Below are positions 21,888-33,640 of a stretch of DNA of 64,000 nt, piece by piece. Positions within the stretch are counted from its first letter, which is position 1. Each line of letters starts with the position of its first letter. The position numbers and the translations under genes were made by a program. This DNA is from Adiantum capillus-veneris (Eukaryota > Streptophyta > Polypodiopsida > Polypodiales > Pteridaceae), in the NCBI GenBank assembly GCA_014529385.2, contig CM043963.1:99213912-99277911 (forward strand). The letters are read 5' to 3'. The notes beneath the pieces are model-generated. The model was not told the DNA's origin, ran no database searches, and worked only from the letters and a program-made list of their open reading frames with translations.

Positions 21888-22319
21888 TTTTTTGCCTCAT
21901 GCCATAGCCACTAATTGCTGACTGTCGCACTGTAGTAGTGTCTTCCAAAAAACCCAACAGCTTATAGCAGTGAACTTACTGCAGAGTAGATTCTGTAAGG
22001 TCCCCAAGAGCATACATAGAAAATATCCCCAGCTCATACATTTCTCATCACATCACTGTGTGTCTCATACTCAACTGCAACTCTGTCCCAAATACAATTG
22101 CAACTCTGCAAACAGCAATATCCCGATCTGTGCTTCTGAGAAACGTGGTAGGGTGAAAATCTGAGAGAGGCAGAGGATTTAGTATCACGAAGCGAGACAG
22201 CCAATTGATCGCTCAATCCAATACGCCTGTTGACAGTACGGTGCAGACAGGCTATTGTTAGTATGGTGCAGACAGGCCTGCTTGGATAGGTTGAGGGAGG
22301 AGACAGGCGGCGGCAGACG

Positions 22320-22800
22320 AGGGTTGGGCAGCGGCGAGGGTAAATATTTCCGGGCGAGGGCGAGAGAGGGAGACAAAGATTCGATTGGGGGCGAGGCAAG
22401 AGGGTTAGATAGGGGGGGGTGAGAGCTGGGTAGGGACGAGGGGTACATAGGGGAGCTGGGTAGGGGCGAGGGGTAGATAGGGGGGGGCAAGGGCTGGGTA
22501 GGGGTGAGGTGTAGATAGGGGGGGGAGGGGCGAGGTGTAGATAGGCGGGCAAGGGTTGGGTAGGGGGGGCGAGGGCTAGATAGGGACGAGGGGTGGGAAA
22601 GGGTGTCCAGGGCTAGATTAGGGGGCAAGGGGTGGGTAGGTTGGGTAGGGGCAAGGGGGTGTGGTGAGGGGCGAGGGGAAGTAGGTTGGGTAGGGGCGAG
22701 GGGGTGTGGTGAAGGGCGAGGGTAGTAGAGGTAGGGCGAGAGGGGGTTTAGAGGGTAGGGGCGAGGGAGAATTAGTGAGTAGGGGCGAGGGAGAAATTAG
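22320..22800. repeat. G-rich imperfect tandem repeat (GGGGCGAGGGGTAGATAG-like)
   Basis: About 480 bases of degenerate units such as TAGGGGCGAGGGG, with G runs of 3-8 on the plus strand. A short block of the same repeat lies at 4145-4235 in element A. It sits between integrase and the 3' LTR. Many closely spaced G runs could form G-quadruplexes on the plus strand, which is C-rich in the element transcript. Confidence 0.8.
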
Positions 22801-23516
22801 ATGGAATTGGAGGGTAGGGTGATTAGCAGCAAAGTAAGGAAGATATATAGTGCACCAGAGAGAAAGGAGAGAATTGAAGTTGTAATGTGAAGGAGAGAAA
22901 GGAGAAAGGGAGATAACAGAAGTTGTAAAGTGCTGCCGGCATAAAAATTTGCATGCTTCCTATAACTAGGAGTTGGCAATTAGAAAGGCTAGAGCAACCA
23001 TTCCCAGCTTCTAACAAACTTGAATGTAAGTGTAAGAAAGAGGGGAAGAGCAATGAACTAGTATCGCAGCAGTGAAGCTACAAAAGAGGTCGCACCAAAA
23101 AGGCAAGGAACTAGATGTGTGTGAGAGAGAGATTACCACAAGAGAGAGGGGAAGGGAGATACAGTAGAGTAGGTTTAAACGTGTTAGGAATAATACCAAA
23201 ATCAAAGATCTATTGACGAGAGCTGAAACTGGGACTTTCAACAAATCCACGAGGAGAGAGAGGCAGTAGAAACAAACAAAGCAATAACGTTGGATCGTAG
23301 CAGGACTCCAAAAAGCCTAATTCTATCAATGAGAGGAGAACAGAATTGATGCACTCAGTCAAACGAGGAGAATTTTAAAGATAACACCGACAACTGAGAT
23401 GCGACTGACATGAGGAAGACTTGAGAATAGGGAAAAGGGAAAGCCGGAGAGAGCTGAAGACGGGACAATCATAAGGTTGTTGGTGAGATGGATAAAATAC
23501 CCAGATTTTTAAAGAG
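22800..23516. other. Element B 3' non-coding segment
   Basis: Purine-rich on the plus strand (many GAGAGAGG tracts), with no coding frame that I can support. It separates the integrase stop from the G-rich repeat. Confidence 0.5.
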
Positions 23517-24362
23517 TTAGGGAAGTGAGTGATAGCACTTAATTCTTGATCCATTTACCAGTGGCAAAGGAACGCTTGCCAGAGTGACTAACTGGACAGC
23601 CCCGTGTGGCAAAATCTCTTGTACCATGAATGGCCCTTGCCAGGCTGGGACCAGCTTCTTAGCTTTTTCCAGATACTTCGCTTGATAGAGTAGCACCAGG
23701 GAACCCTGCATTATTTGCGGCTTTTTGAGATAGCGATCATGCCACGCTTTGCGACGAAGTTGTTCGGCTTGGAGAGCATGTGAAGCTAACATCCTCCTTT
23801 CTTCTAACATTGAGAGACGAGAGAGGTTTGCGGAAGCAATCCCCGCTGTGATGCGAACACTTCCCACCCTTGCTGAACCTGAGTTGAACTCATATGGTGC
23901 AATTGCTTCTAGACCAAAAGCTAGCTGGAAGGGGGTGTAGTTAGTGGTTGCCTTGAATGAGGTGCGATAAGCCCAAACTGTGCCGAGGATAGCCTGAGCC
24001 CAAGACGTTGGATGCAGGTGACAAGCTTTCTTGAGAAGCGTGATTAGCACTTTGTTAGTGCTCTCAGCTTGCCCATTTGCTCTAGGATAGTAAGAGCAAG
24101 ATTTGCGATGAAAAATCTTGTAGTTCGTGAGCAGTGTGGAGATCAAGTCGTTGACGAAATGACTACCTCGATCACTGGTGATTTCCAAAGGACACCCAAA
24201 CCTGCAAAAGATATTTTCATACAAAAATTTTACGACAGTGGCAGCTGTACAGTCGATGGTAGCTACCACTTCGGTCCACTTTGTTGCATAATCCGTTGCT
24301 ACCAGGAGATACTTATGATTGCCAGGTTGAGCAGGTTGAGTAGCTGGACCAACTAAGTCCAA
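23517..24362 (-). pseudogene. Integrase core and C-terminus of element B
   Basis: 281 open codons. The DDE catalytic triad is visible: ATDYATKWTEV (first D), ITSDRGSHF (second D), NGQAESTNK (E). It is followed by AYRTSFKATTNYTPFQLAFG and a C-terminal segment ending PLPLVNGSRIKCYH. Integrase inserts the cDNA into the chromosome. The core is open, but the upstream zinc-binding part is in another frame (24353-24754), so the protein is not made whole. Confidence 0.85.
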
Positions 24363-24966
24363 GCCCCATCGCTCAAAGGGAAATCACGCCATAGATACCT
24401 GCAGAGGGCGATTGGATTGCTTGCTAGGCTTAGGTGTACATCGCTGACAGACATCACAAATCTTGACATGAGCAATAGCATCTCTAAATATATAGGGCCA
24501 CCATAAGCCGGTCTGTAAGATTTTTTGCGCCGTGATGTGACCAGGGTAGTGGCTACCTGTAGGACCACTATGTGCTTCTCCAGAATGTGGTCTACTTCAT
24601 GAGGGGAGACGCACCTGTGCAGTACACCATCTGGCCCAGATTTGTAGAGCTGTCCGTCAATCAAAGAGAAGGGTCTAGACTTCAGCAAGAGTCTTCTTTT
24701 TTGCAAGGGAGAAGCATTCTCAGGATATAGGCCAGTAGAGAGCAGATGTAACACATCTCCATACCATCTGGGGTCGTGTCGACCTTAAAGAGATGACTAT
24801 CCGGAATGTCATCATCAACCCTAGTATCAGGCTCACCTGTATGTATGAGAGAGAGATGGTCAGCCATGACATGCTGCTTGCCTAGACTAAGAACTACTTT
24901 GAAATTGAATTCCTGGAATATCAGTAGCCACCTCCAGACTCTTCCTGCAACTTGGGGTTTATTCAA
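24353..24966 (-). pseudogene. RNase H end and integrase zinc-binding region of element B (frameshifted)
   Basis: 24682-24966 encodes LLNKPQVAGRVWRWLLIFQE and GKQHVMADHLSL, the connection after RNase H. 24353-24754 encodes FSLIDGQLYKSGPDGVLHRC and HEVDHILEKH, the start of the integrase HHCC domain, in another frame. At least one frameshift lies near 24700 and more near 24580. Confidence 0.75.
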
Positions 24967-24969
24967 AAG

Positions 24970-26055
24970 TTAGCGTAGCGCATGTGGATCCGTGATAATA
25001 GTGAAGTGAACCCCTAACAAGTAATGATGAAACTTCTGTAAAGAATACACCATAGCCAAACCTTCCCTTTCTGTGGTGTTGTAGTTGCACTCTGCTTTGG
25101 TGAGCAGGCGACTTGCATAGTGAACATGGCGATCCAGGTTGTACTCCTTACTAGGTTGAGTCAGCACAGCCCCCACAGCCAGTTGACAGGCATCAGTATG
25201 CACATGAAAAGGTAGAGACCAATCTGGAGCCACTAGAATAGGTGCTTCAGTGAGGCGTTTTTTGAGGTATGCAAATACTTCAGCCTCAGGTTTTGACCAT
25301 TGGAAGGGTACATTAGCACTAGTGAGTCGGGTCAATGGTTGAGCCACCTGTGCATACATTCGTATAAACCTGCGATGATAGCCTGTGTGGCCCACAAAGC
25401 TCTGAACACCTTTCGGGTTGATGGGAGGTGGTAACTTCAAGATGGCCACGATCTTCTCTGGGTCAGACCCTAAACCTTTGGCAGACACCACATGGCCTAG
25501 AAGTGTGCCCTCAGTGACCAAAACATGACATTTGTTAGGATTGAGCTTTAGGCGTACCTCTTTGCACCTGAGGAAGATAACAGAGAGCTGAGCGAGGTGC
25601 TCCTCTAGATTTTCCACTGGGGTTGAACATTGGGCACCTGAGAAGGTCGAAAAATTATCCATGAAGATGCGAAGATGATCCGTAAGTAAAGGACAGAACA
25701 TAAGATATACTACTCTGAAGAAAGGTGGAGCGTTTTTCAACCCAAACGACATCCTAGTGTAGATAAAAATACCCCACGGAGTCACAAAGGCCGTTTTAAG
25801 CTGATCACCTGGATGGATGCCCAATTGATTGTATCCGCTGAACCCATCCATGAAACTGTACAATACATGCCCTGCTACATCTTCTAGCACACGCTCAGTG
25901 AAAGGTGTGGGAAAACCATCTGGGATAGTTACCTTGTTCAGAGCGCGGTAATCTACGCACACGGGGATTTTATTGGATTGCTTCTTAGGCGCTATCACCA
26001 TGGGTGATAACCACTCAGAGTGCTCCACAAGTACAATGATACCTGCCTCTTGCAT
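24970..26055 (-). pseudogene. Reverse transcriptase and RNase H of element B
   Basis: 361 open codons. RT motifs in order: VCVDYRALNKVTIPDGFPTP, SFMDGFSGYNQLGIHP, KTAFVTPWGIFIYTRMSFGL, NAPPFFRVV, then IFMDNFSTFSG, where the catalytic pair D-D reads D-N. RNase H follows: FHVHTDACQLAVGAVLTQ, HYASRLLTKAECNYNTTERE, LAMVYSLQKFHHYLLG. It is bounded by in-frame TAA stops at 26059-26061 and after HALR near 24967. With the D-to-N change and two stops the enzyme should be dead. Confidence 0.88.
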
Positions 26056-26058
26056 TTT

Positions 26059-27280
26059 TTAGAGCTCTGACTTAACAGCCGCTGCATATTTTGGGTCGAG
26101 CTTGTAAGCTCGACCTTGGACAGGCTTAGCCCCTTCAACCAGAGGGATAGTGTGGACACCCAATTCTGGTGGGATCCCTTCCAAATCCTTGTAGGACCAT
26201 GCAAAAACATCTTTAAAAGAGTGTATAAAAGAAACTACCTGATCAAGTAATGCGGGATGCTCCCATAACCAAGCTACTAAGAGGACGTGCTGAGGGTTGT
26301 CAGGGTCGCCGAGGTTGACTTTTTTGACCGGATCAGGAGGTGTAAATGTGGAGATTACTGTAGAAATTGAGAAGTGAGCTACCTCTTGAAGCTTCGAGAC
26401 TTCATGGGCTGGTGTTTGATCGATTGGAAACTTTGCATACTCTTCTTGTAACCATCCTGGTGGAAGCTCATCGAAGGGTAAATCTTCAGACATAGACATA
26501 GCAGAGTGCTTTTGAGGGGGCGGGGCGTCCGACCTGGGAGATGCTAGAGGAAGGGGGGAATCATTGGCAAGTTCATGCAGAGGAGATTTCTTCCCCCTTC
26601 GATGATGTGTTATAGGTTCACCAAGGCCGACGGCTTCCATCAGAGGAACACTTGAATCATGGGAATCAGGGACTAACACACTTACTTCTTCGCCTGGCAC
26701 ATTTTCTGCTGTAGGGCTTGGGACACTGGTGTCCGTCTGAGGAGCTGGGAGAGAGAGTGTTACCGGCATAGGTGAGGTTTGAATAGAGACCACATAGCAT
26801 GGCATCGAGGTGGTAGCTTCCAACCACTGTAGCAGGTCTTCGTCAGACCCGTCAGGCGGGATGGGCTGCTGCTCGGGGTCGGGGTTGGACTGTACTGACA
26901 ATGAGCTGCGATGAACCACTGGATCCATACCTCCTTCGAGCCAAATTGGTTGCATGGGGGAGCCAGGAGTATGTATCCACATGGCGTCGTTTCCCCAATC
27001 ATGAAGTGCCTTAGTATGTCGCAACCATGGTCTACCAATAAGCAAAGGAAATCCTCCCTCCACCTGAGGAAGACTGACCACCACAAAATCCAAGTTAAAT
27101 GTGAAGTCTTGTACCTTCAGAGGCACCCTCTCTACTATGCCCACAGGGTAGATTGTCCTTTGGTCCGCCAATGTAACAACGAATGGAGTAGGGCGAGTAG
27201 GCTACAGACCTACGACCAACATAGTAAATTCTAGCATCAGATTGATCCCAGATCCACCATCCACTATGACGCCTGAGAAA
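26059..27280 (-). pseudogene. Protease and linker of element B
   Basis: Translation near 27240-27275 gives VIVDGGSGINLM, an aspartic protease active site. A stop follows, then 26059-27171 stays open: the protease C-terminal part (FPLLIGRPWLRHTKALHDWG), a long Ser/Pro/Asp-rich linker (LEGGMDPVVHRSSL, PPDGSDEDLLQWLEAT), and the RT lead-in (VHTIPLVEGAKPVQGRAYKL). The frame is the same as RT, separated by one TAA at 26059. Confidence 0.8.
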
Positions 27281-29470
27281 TGATGCCCAAGAATGGACAC
27301 AATGAGACGAGGACTTTTGTAGTCGGTGAGGGGGCAGCTGGATAAGAAATCATGTAGGACTCCAAGGGCTGTACAGGTAGGTGCTCGCCACTAGGCCCTG
27401 CACCAGGATACAGAGACTGGATGATGGAAAGGGTGTCACTTCGAAAATTTGCATCAAGTCGAAGCATGTCGTACAGTGACACTTGCTGAAAGGCGTTTTT
27501 CAAGATAGACTCTGTTGTAGGCTTCTCTCTTTTGATCAGATCTTGCTCCGGTATCTTAAGCTTCTGCAAGTCCTCTACTGCTTCCATGAAAGCACCATCA
27601 ATATCCGATAGAAGAGAGGTAGGTTGGCACTTGGCACTACCTGTTGGTTTGTCAGCTACTAAGGGAGTTTGACTCATTTGTGGGACTGGAGACGAAAAAA
27701 TTGGACCGCCAGGGAGGCTGAGACCAAGAGCAACTCTCTGTGCCTGTGTGAGCACACCAGCCGGCTCTTCCACCTGCTTCAACCCATCTCGAGAGGCAAC
27801 TACAAGAGTGGAAGGCGGGCCCGTGGAATGGTGCTTACTGTGATGAGGTTAACCTTTGGGAATGTAAACTCCTGCTAGTTCTGGCTTGTGCTTGCAGATG
27901 TGGATGCACGTTGTTTTGGGTAGTCCTTACTATAGTGATCCTTAGCTTCAAGGCAGTGTCGGCAAGGAGGGGACCCTTCTAGCAATGGACATTTGCACTG
28001 GTAATGTCCATACTCCCCACACCTGTAGCACAAAATTGGCCTATTGGAGGGGCGAGGTGGTCTCAGCCCTTGCTGCATGGGACCGGATGCTGACGTGTAG
28101 AAGCTTTGGGGAACTAAAGGAGTACTAGCATGATAAAAGCTGTGGGATGCAAAGTTGTTGTGCATACCTTACATAGGAGGTGTTGTCAGCAGAGGTGGCA
28201 TTGGGTTTTGATGGCCATAGGGTGAAACCATGTTGGATGCAGGTGCTAGCCCTTGTTGGAGAGAAGGACCTAGACTTTGTTGTATTTGCCGTAATCCCTT
28301 GATATAGTAGCAATCCTTGTCTTCATGCCGAGACTTTTCGTAGAAGTGGCAATAAGCCCAAAGGGGACAGTCCTGTGGAGGATGTCCTAGAGAGCGACAC
28401 GAGCTGCACCATACCATAGCTTTAGTCTCCTGCTGAGACCGAAGCTCTTCTAGCTCTCTCTTGATTTGATCCAAAGCCTCAAGATGTGGTGGTTTCTCTT
28501 GTCTAAGAGAGATTGATTTCTCTTCTTGAAGAGCGCGTTGTAGTTTTAGGGCTTCAAGTTCTCTACGCAAAGAAGTCAATGGATCGGCAGGACTTTCCGA
28601 AAACACAGAGGGAGTCTCTATGTGAGGGGAGTTGGTGAACAGCTTCCTAGCCCCCTCTATCCTAGTAGCAACTGCGACAAACTCCTCCAGAGTGGTGTCA
28701 GGTCGGAGGCTCTCTCGGAGTTTTTGCTGAGAAGCTTTGGGAAGAGCCTTCTCCACCCACTTCTTAACCATAAATTCACCGGGTCTGGGGAAGCTTGGCA
28801 ACCAGAGACTTGGTTTTAGTCATAAGTTCTGCAAAAGTCTCCTCTGCCAACTCATCCAAAACCTTCTCCTAGTAGTCACCTAGCCTAAATGCTGCACATA
28901 ACTATTGTCTTAAAGCTTCCCAAGTTGCAAAATGGTTCTCTGCAAACTGACTGTACCATTTGTATGCTAAGCCATCCAAGGTAGATGGAAAGAGTACCAA
29001 ATAAGCATCTTCTCTATTAAGACCACGACCCCTATAGAGAGATACAAACCTTCTTGCATGGTCATCTGCATCTTCTGAAGAGAGTCCCTTGAAGGTAGGA
29101 AACTTGATGTTTACCTTAGCCAAAACACTTGCCAACGCCTCCATGGCCTCTTACTCAGAAGCCCGTTGATCAATAGCCTGCTGTAACAAAATATGAGAGA
29201 GCTTTACTGGGGAAGGTGACCTGGAAGATGTGGAACCGGATGGAGGAATGGGTGATGCTGTATGTGGAGGTATGGATGATGAGGTTTACTGGGAAGGTGA
29301 CCTGGAAGATGTGGAACCGGATGGAGGAATGGGTGATGCCATATGTGGAGGTATGAATGATGAGGTTGATGGACTTCTACTAGGTACCAAGGGTTGTCTT
29401 CTATTGTAGTACTTCAGAGGACTCAGTAGTGCGCTTTGACGCTCGAATGACCGCCTTGTATGTGTCATGC
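27264..29470 (-). pseudogene. Gag of element B (broken)
   Basis: Frames at 28902-29144 (FPTFKGLSSEDADDHARRFV, GLAYKWYSQF), 28169-28801 (LRRELEALKLQRALQEEKSI) and 27875-28165 (CYRCGEYGHYQCKCP knuckle; a second, CRHCLEAKDHYSKDYP, has lost its last Cys). 27264-27782 is the gag-protease junction. One stop at 28169-28171 and at least one frameshift near 28850. A 76-base-like direct repeat (GGAAGGTGACCTGGAAGATG) occurs twice near 29210 and 29290. Confidence 0.82.
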
Positions 29471-29803
29471 AGCGACCACAAATCCAACCAAGCTTTGGGC
29501 AAGAAGACCTTTAAGTGCTTTAACTGGATGAAGACAGGTCTAGACTCTACTAGACCAGCAAGTGACTAGACCCCGGCTGGACCAGGGACGAGGAGGGACG
29601 AGGAGGGCTGGACCAGGGACGAGGAGGGACTAGACCAAGGATGAGGAAGGACTAGACTAGGCACGAGGAAGGCCTAGACCAGGACCAGGACGAGAGAGGA
29701 CCAGACAAGACCAGACCAGTAGGTTACACAGTGCAAGTCAAAGTAGGCGAAACCAACTAGCTTCACGATTTGTATCTCAACACAGAGTGAGACTTCAGTT
29801 GAG

Positions 29804-29821
29804 GTCCCACCGTGATCGCCA
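29804..29821 (-). promoter_or_regulatory. Candidate primer-binding site of element B (tRNA-Arg-like)
   Basis: Minus-strand TGGCGATCACGGTGGGAC lies 13 bases inside the 5' LTR. It resembles the complement of the 3' end of a plant arginine tRNA. The next bases (CTCAACTGAA) are shared with element A. Confidence 0.55.
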
Positions 29822-29834
29822 AAATGAGAGCACC

Positions 29835-30378
29835 TGTAGCGCGGATAGTGTGTCGTGCTCTCTACAGTGGGTGCTCCTCAGTGCAATGTGCGTGACAATC
29901 TCACTCAAATAACTGAAAACAAAGAAAGAATAGATACCAACTGAGCTCACAGAGACACAACACTATACCTGAACATATGACTCGACTATCTCAAAGAACC
30001 GGTACAGACTCTGGCATGGCAGCACACTCAGCTCCAGCCCAAGACTCACAGGTACAATGGGGGTGTTGAAGCTCAGATGTGCAGGGATGGTGAAGACATG
30101 CTGTGTGTATCGACTCGCTACTCTAGACGACGACGCTGGACCATATATCTCGAAGATAATCCGATGACCCAATAGCTACTACTCATATGTACAACCATAA
30201 AGAGCCACCAACGGCTTATAAATGCCAGCCATCTAAGTCTATCCCCAAACTGAGTGGACCACCGTTCGTATCCTGCCATGTGTCACTGCCCAGCCCAGAG
30301 AGTCCGTCTAGTGTGAACCAAACCAAACCAACTGTACTAACTATGTGTCCTGTGAAAGTGACACTGTAGCCTGCTGCA
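29835..30378 (-). repeat. 5' LTR of element B
   Basis: 544 bases beginning TGTAGCGCGGATA and ending GCTGCA, where the other copies read GCTACA: one transition in the terminal inverted repeat. Flanked by ACAAC at 30379-30383. Confidence 0.93.
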
Positions 30379-31223
30379 ACAACATATCAGCAAAACAACT
30401 CAAGTTCGCTAAAAAATTTCTGAGGGTCATTTCAAGGACATTCTGAGGACAATAAATTTTCTCATTCCAAATTGGAGCTCTTGATATCTTGGATCGTTGG
30501 CTTCCCAGAAAATCTCATCCATTAAGGAGTCTCATTCCAGATTGGAGCCCTTGATATTCTGGGTCGTTCGCTTCCCAGAAAAATCTCATCCAATAAAGAA
30601 TATTTAGTGGTTGACAATGCAACACAAATGCTCACATATACATGTTACAAGACGCAATGAACAGCACCGCTGAGAACTCCCTCGAGACAGACGGTTTGCG
30701 TTATGAAGCTATTGAACGACTACCTTGTCACTGCCCCCCACAAGGTCTAGGCCATGAGTTCAGAGAACTGATACAACCAAACGCTCCCTAGATGGCAGCC
30801 TGCATCGCTTGGAGGTTTTCCAGCATAGAACGAAATGCTCCCTAGACATCCCGTCTATGTCATTCCGAGGTTTTCAAGCATATAATTCAACGCTCCCCAC
30901 ACATCCCGTTTGCTTTGTTCCGAGGTTCAGACAATACCAAAACCTCATTTCTCACTACTCTAGCTGGGAATAAATCACCAAGCATTGAAACCAATATTAA
31001 AACTAGAGTGAAACAATTCAAATCGGCATCAAACCAAGTTTAAAACAGATACCATCCATTTCAATCAAATTTCAAACAATACTTCCTCAAATAGAGTTCA
31101 AAAGTATCTAACTACAAAAGAACTAGAAAATTCATTCAGGTTTTTGTACGGCCAGCCGAACTTTGAGGACGATTGGTTTGTCCTTCTGCGTGAGGGTAAT
31201 GGTTCGGTTCCGGATGTGGAGAG

Positions 31224-31732
31224 TCATATCATTCTTCTCGTGCCAAGGCATGCCCAAGAGAACGTCGCAATTGCCCAACTTATAATGTCAAAATCAGTTT
31301 TTCCATGATAGCCTTGGATAGTCACTGGAAGAGCACCAATGAGCGGTACCACTTTCTGAGTTTGCCCCGTGGCTAGCTCGGCTTTAATTTCTCCACCCTC
31401 TGCATCATAATCAAAGTGCATCTGCTTCAAGAATTCTAGATGGATGAAGTTCTCATAGCTCCAGGGTCAAAGAAAATAAGGGCTTTCAAGCCGTTGACTT
31501 TGCCATACGCTCGACACAATTCATTTGTACTTTCAAGGCGTATGCCATACAAATCAGGTACTAGTCCAATAGCGGGTTTGGCTCTCTTAGCCAGAGGTGG
31601 CCCTGGGGATCTTTCTGTTGTGGGAGCAGAAGGTTGCTCTAACGACGTCAAGGCTCGCTGAGGACATGTAGGGAACGTATGCCTTGTTTGAAAACATTCA
31701 AAGCATCGGTCTTCTGGTAAAAGCATTCTCAT
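31224..31732 (-). pseudogene. Zinc knuckle and protease of element F
   Basis: 31436-31732 encodes a CCHC-like knuckle (CFECFQTRHTFPTCP, a C-x2-C-x4-H-x4-C spacing) and then NGLKALIFFDPGAMRTSSI, where the aspartic protease active site D-S-G-A reads D-P-G-A. 31224-31430 continues with QTQKVVPLIGALPVTIQGYH and ATFSWACLG, the protease C-terminal half. A frameshift lies near 31433. The active-site change probably inactivates it. Confidence 0.75.
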
Positions 31733-32455
31733 TGACGCTGTGTCAAACGAGGCCTTTGAGGTTGGGTTTCATGGTACTCCCGAGAATTTTTTCGTTGTTG
31801 CCGAGAGTTCTGGTTAGTGGTCAGAGTTGCTTTTGCAGTAAATTTAAGCTTTCCCTTCATCAGTTTGTAGCCGACCGTGGCATAGTCCAAAAGCTCTTGC
31901 ATGGTTGAGACTTGCTTGGATAGACAATATTCCTGCAATGGTGATGGTAGTCCAATGGTGCATCGCTTGCACTGGTCCTCCAAGGAAATGAATTTAAAGA
32001 AGGACACCGGGAGGTAGACGTCGAGAAACCTTTGGTTATAGTCGTCCATGATCTCTGTGGCAAGCATTTTCAAGTTGCCCCATTCTGCCAAACTCCGGAC
32101 TTCAAAGAGAGTAGTCATATGACTGCGCACAAATAGTCCTGAAAGCAGGTCCTTGGAGCATGCGGTTGGGTCGCGATTGAACTCCATCACTGCATAGCAT
32201 TATCTTTAAGAAATCGTGCTGCTCAAGAAATCTTGGATTCTTTTGTATAGTTCCCCAAAGCATAGATGTTGTCGAATTGCTGTAGGAACTACAATTCTTT
32301 CTTTCGATCTTTTACTTTAGAAAAGGTAAAAATTTTGATTGTCGTGCCGCCATCCTTGAAATCTTTTGGTTGATTAGGTGCGTATCTTGGGTACGGATAA
32401 TAAGGGTATCCATACGAACTCCAACCATTGTAGCTCGGTGGTGGTGGTGGTGGAC
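31729..32455 (-). pseudogene. Gag of element F
   Basis: 31729-32190 encodes a gypsy gag C-terminal capsid region: SMQ-like LKMLATEIMDDYNQRFLDVY, FISLEDQCKRCTIGLPSPLQ, MQELLDYATVGYKLMKGKLK. Upstream, 32195-32455 gives a Pro/Tyr-rich leader and KDFKDGGTTIKIFTF. A stop lies near 32290. Related to the remnant in element D. Confidence 0.75.
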
Positions 32456-32688
32456 AAGATTGAGTGTGTGCGTGTCGTCTTGCTTTATTTTAAAGCCTTT
32501 AGGTCTCCTAGGCCCCATCGGACGGGGTCCCATATGTTGGTGGGAACTCTTCTTTAAAATAGGCCATTTGGTAAGACTTTGCAAGTTGGTGAAACTTCTT
32601 TTGCGACTTCTAGGTTTTAGTTTCCTTGGCCGGGATCTACAGGTTGGCTCCGTTCTCTAGTGGCGTGACATGTCAGCAGTTTGTGACA

Positions 32689-33640
32689 GTGGGTGTACTT
32701 TGATCCTTGCTCGGGAGGCCCAATTGTTGCTCAGCAGGAGACTCTAGTTCTTAGCATTGCTAAGACTGGCCATCACAAACGTCACATCAGACTGGAGTTT
32801 GGGGCGAGGTCCTAGTTCTTAGCATTGCTAAGACTGGCCATCACGGACGTCACATCAGACTGGAGTTTGGGGGTGAGGTCCCACTTGATCAGTAGTTTAA
32901 TGCCTATTAGAGTGGTAGAATCCTTCCGGAGGAGATCATGTGTCGACCTTGTTTTCCCAGCTTTCCAACAACAGTTTTGGTCATGCATCTGGACCGTCAG
33001 TATCACCCACAGGATATGATTTTTCATGTTGATGGGCACTGCTATGCCCATAATCCTCAGCGTGAATGGACCATTTTGCGGCCCTAGATTGCACATGGCT
33101 GTCCGTAGGTAAGTTTTTGTAGATTGTGAAGGAAGAGGGAGTTGAGATAGCTTATGAATGGTATGGTATGAGACGTATATGAATGCACACACCCACAGAG
33201 CTATGGACATTCTCAATATCCTCTCTCTATGATTGAGGCCATGAGGCATAAGCCTATGAGAGATTTCATGTGACATCATTGTTGTGTAGGTCGTTTGGTA
33301 TTTTGTTTAGTCTTTTTCATGCCAGGATATGGATCATATTATCATGATGATGTAAACTCTTTTGGTGTCATAGGTCGTCTAGGCCTTTTGCAGACGTTAG
33401 TATCCATTTCATTTCTGTTGCCTCATGTCTTCCATTGTATTGTCTGGCTGAAATGTTTTTAGGAGATCAAGTGATTGACTTACATACATATACATATATA
33501 CCACATCTACACAGGCAACATGCACACGTGAATACACACAGTACTGTACTTGAATCTAGCTACACCTTTTTTTTTTTCTTCCGAGGACTATTAGTTAATG
33601 AAACTGCCCATGGGGCTACAACCACCTCTACGGAGAGCTA
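32689..33640. other. Unassigned region with a 68-bp tandem duplication
   Basis: CTAGTTCTTAGCATTGCTAAG begins at 32744 and again at 32812; the two 68-base units differ at a few positions. A minus-strand frame of 155 codons (32812-33279) spans part of it and matches nothing I recognise. The rest shows no gene. Confidence 0.55.

Larger units (their letters stand above)
19131..30378 (-). mobile_element. Ty3/gypsy element B, full structure but decayed coding
   Basis: An 11.25 kb element with LTRs of 543 bases (19131-19673) and 544 bases (29835-30378), flanked by the exact duplication ACAAC. Minus-strand order: 5' LTR, primer site, gag with zinc knuckles, aspartic protease, RT, RNase H, integrase, then 3.8 kb of 3' sequence, then 3' LTR. 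This protease-RT-RNaseH-integrase order defines Ty3/gypsy. Several stops and frameshifts make it non-autonomous today. Element A is a deleted relative. Element B sits inside element F. Confidence 0.93.
30384..32688 (-). mobile_element. Element F, right piece (gag, protease, partial 5' LTR)
   Basis: Continues F from 19130. 30384-30960 matches the D interior at 5380-6110. Gag and protease frames follow at 31224-32455. A partial LTR at about 32460-32688 ends TTTGTGACA. The gag frame runs directly into the LTR fragment near 32456, so the primer site, leader and more than half of the 5' LTR are deleted. Both F LTR copies are truncated. Confidence 0.78.

Noticed and set aside
22034-22628. Pro/Tyr/Ser-rich minus-strand ORFs resembling extensins
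   Set aside because: They are translations of the G-rich minisatellite in two overlapping frames, which points to repeat-driven composition, not a gene.
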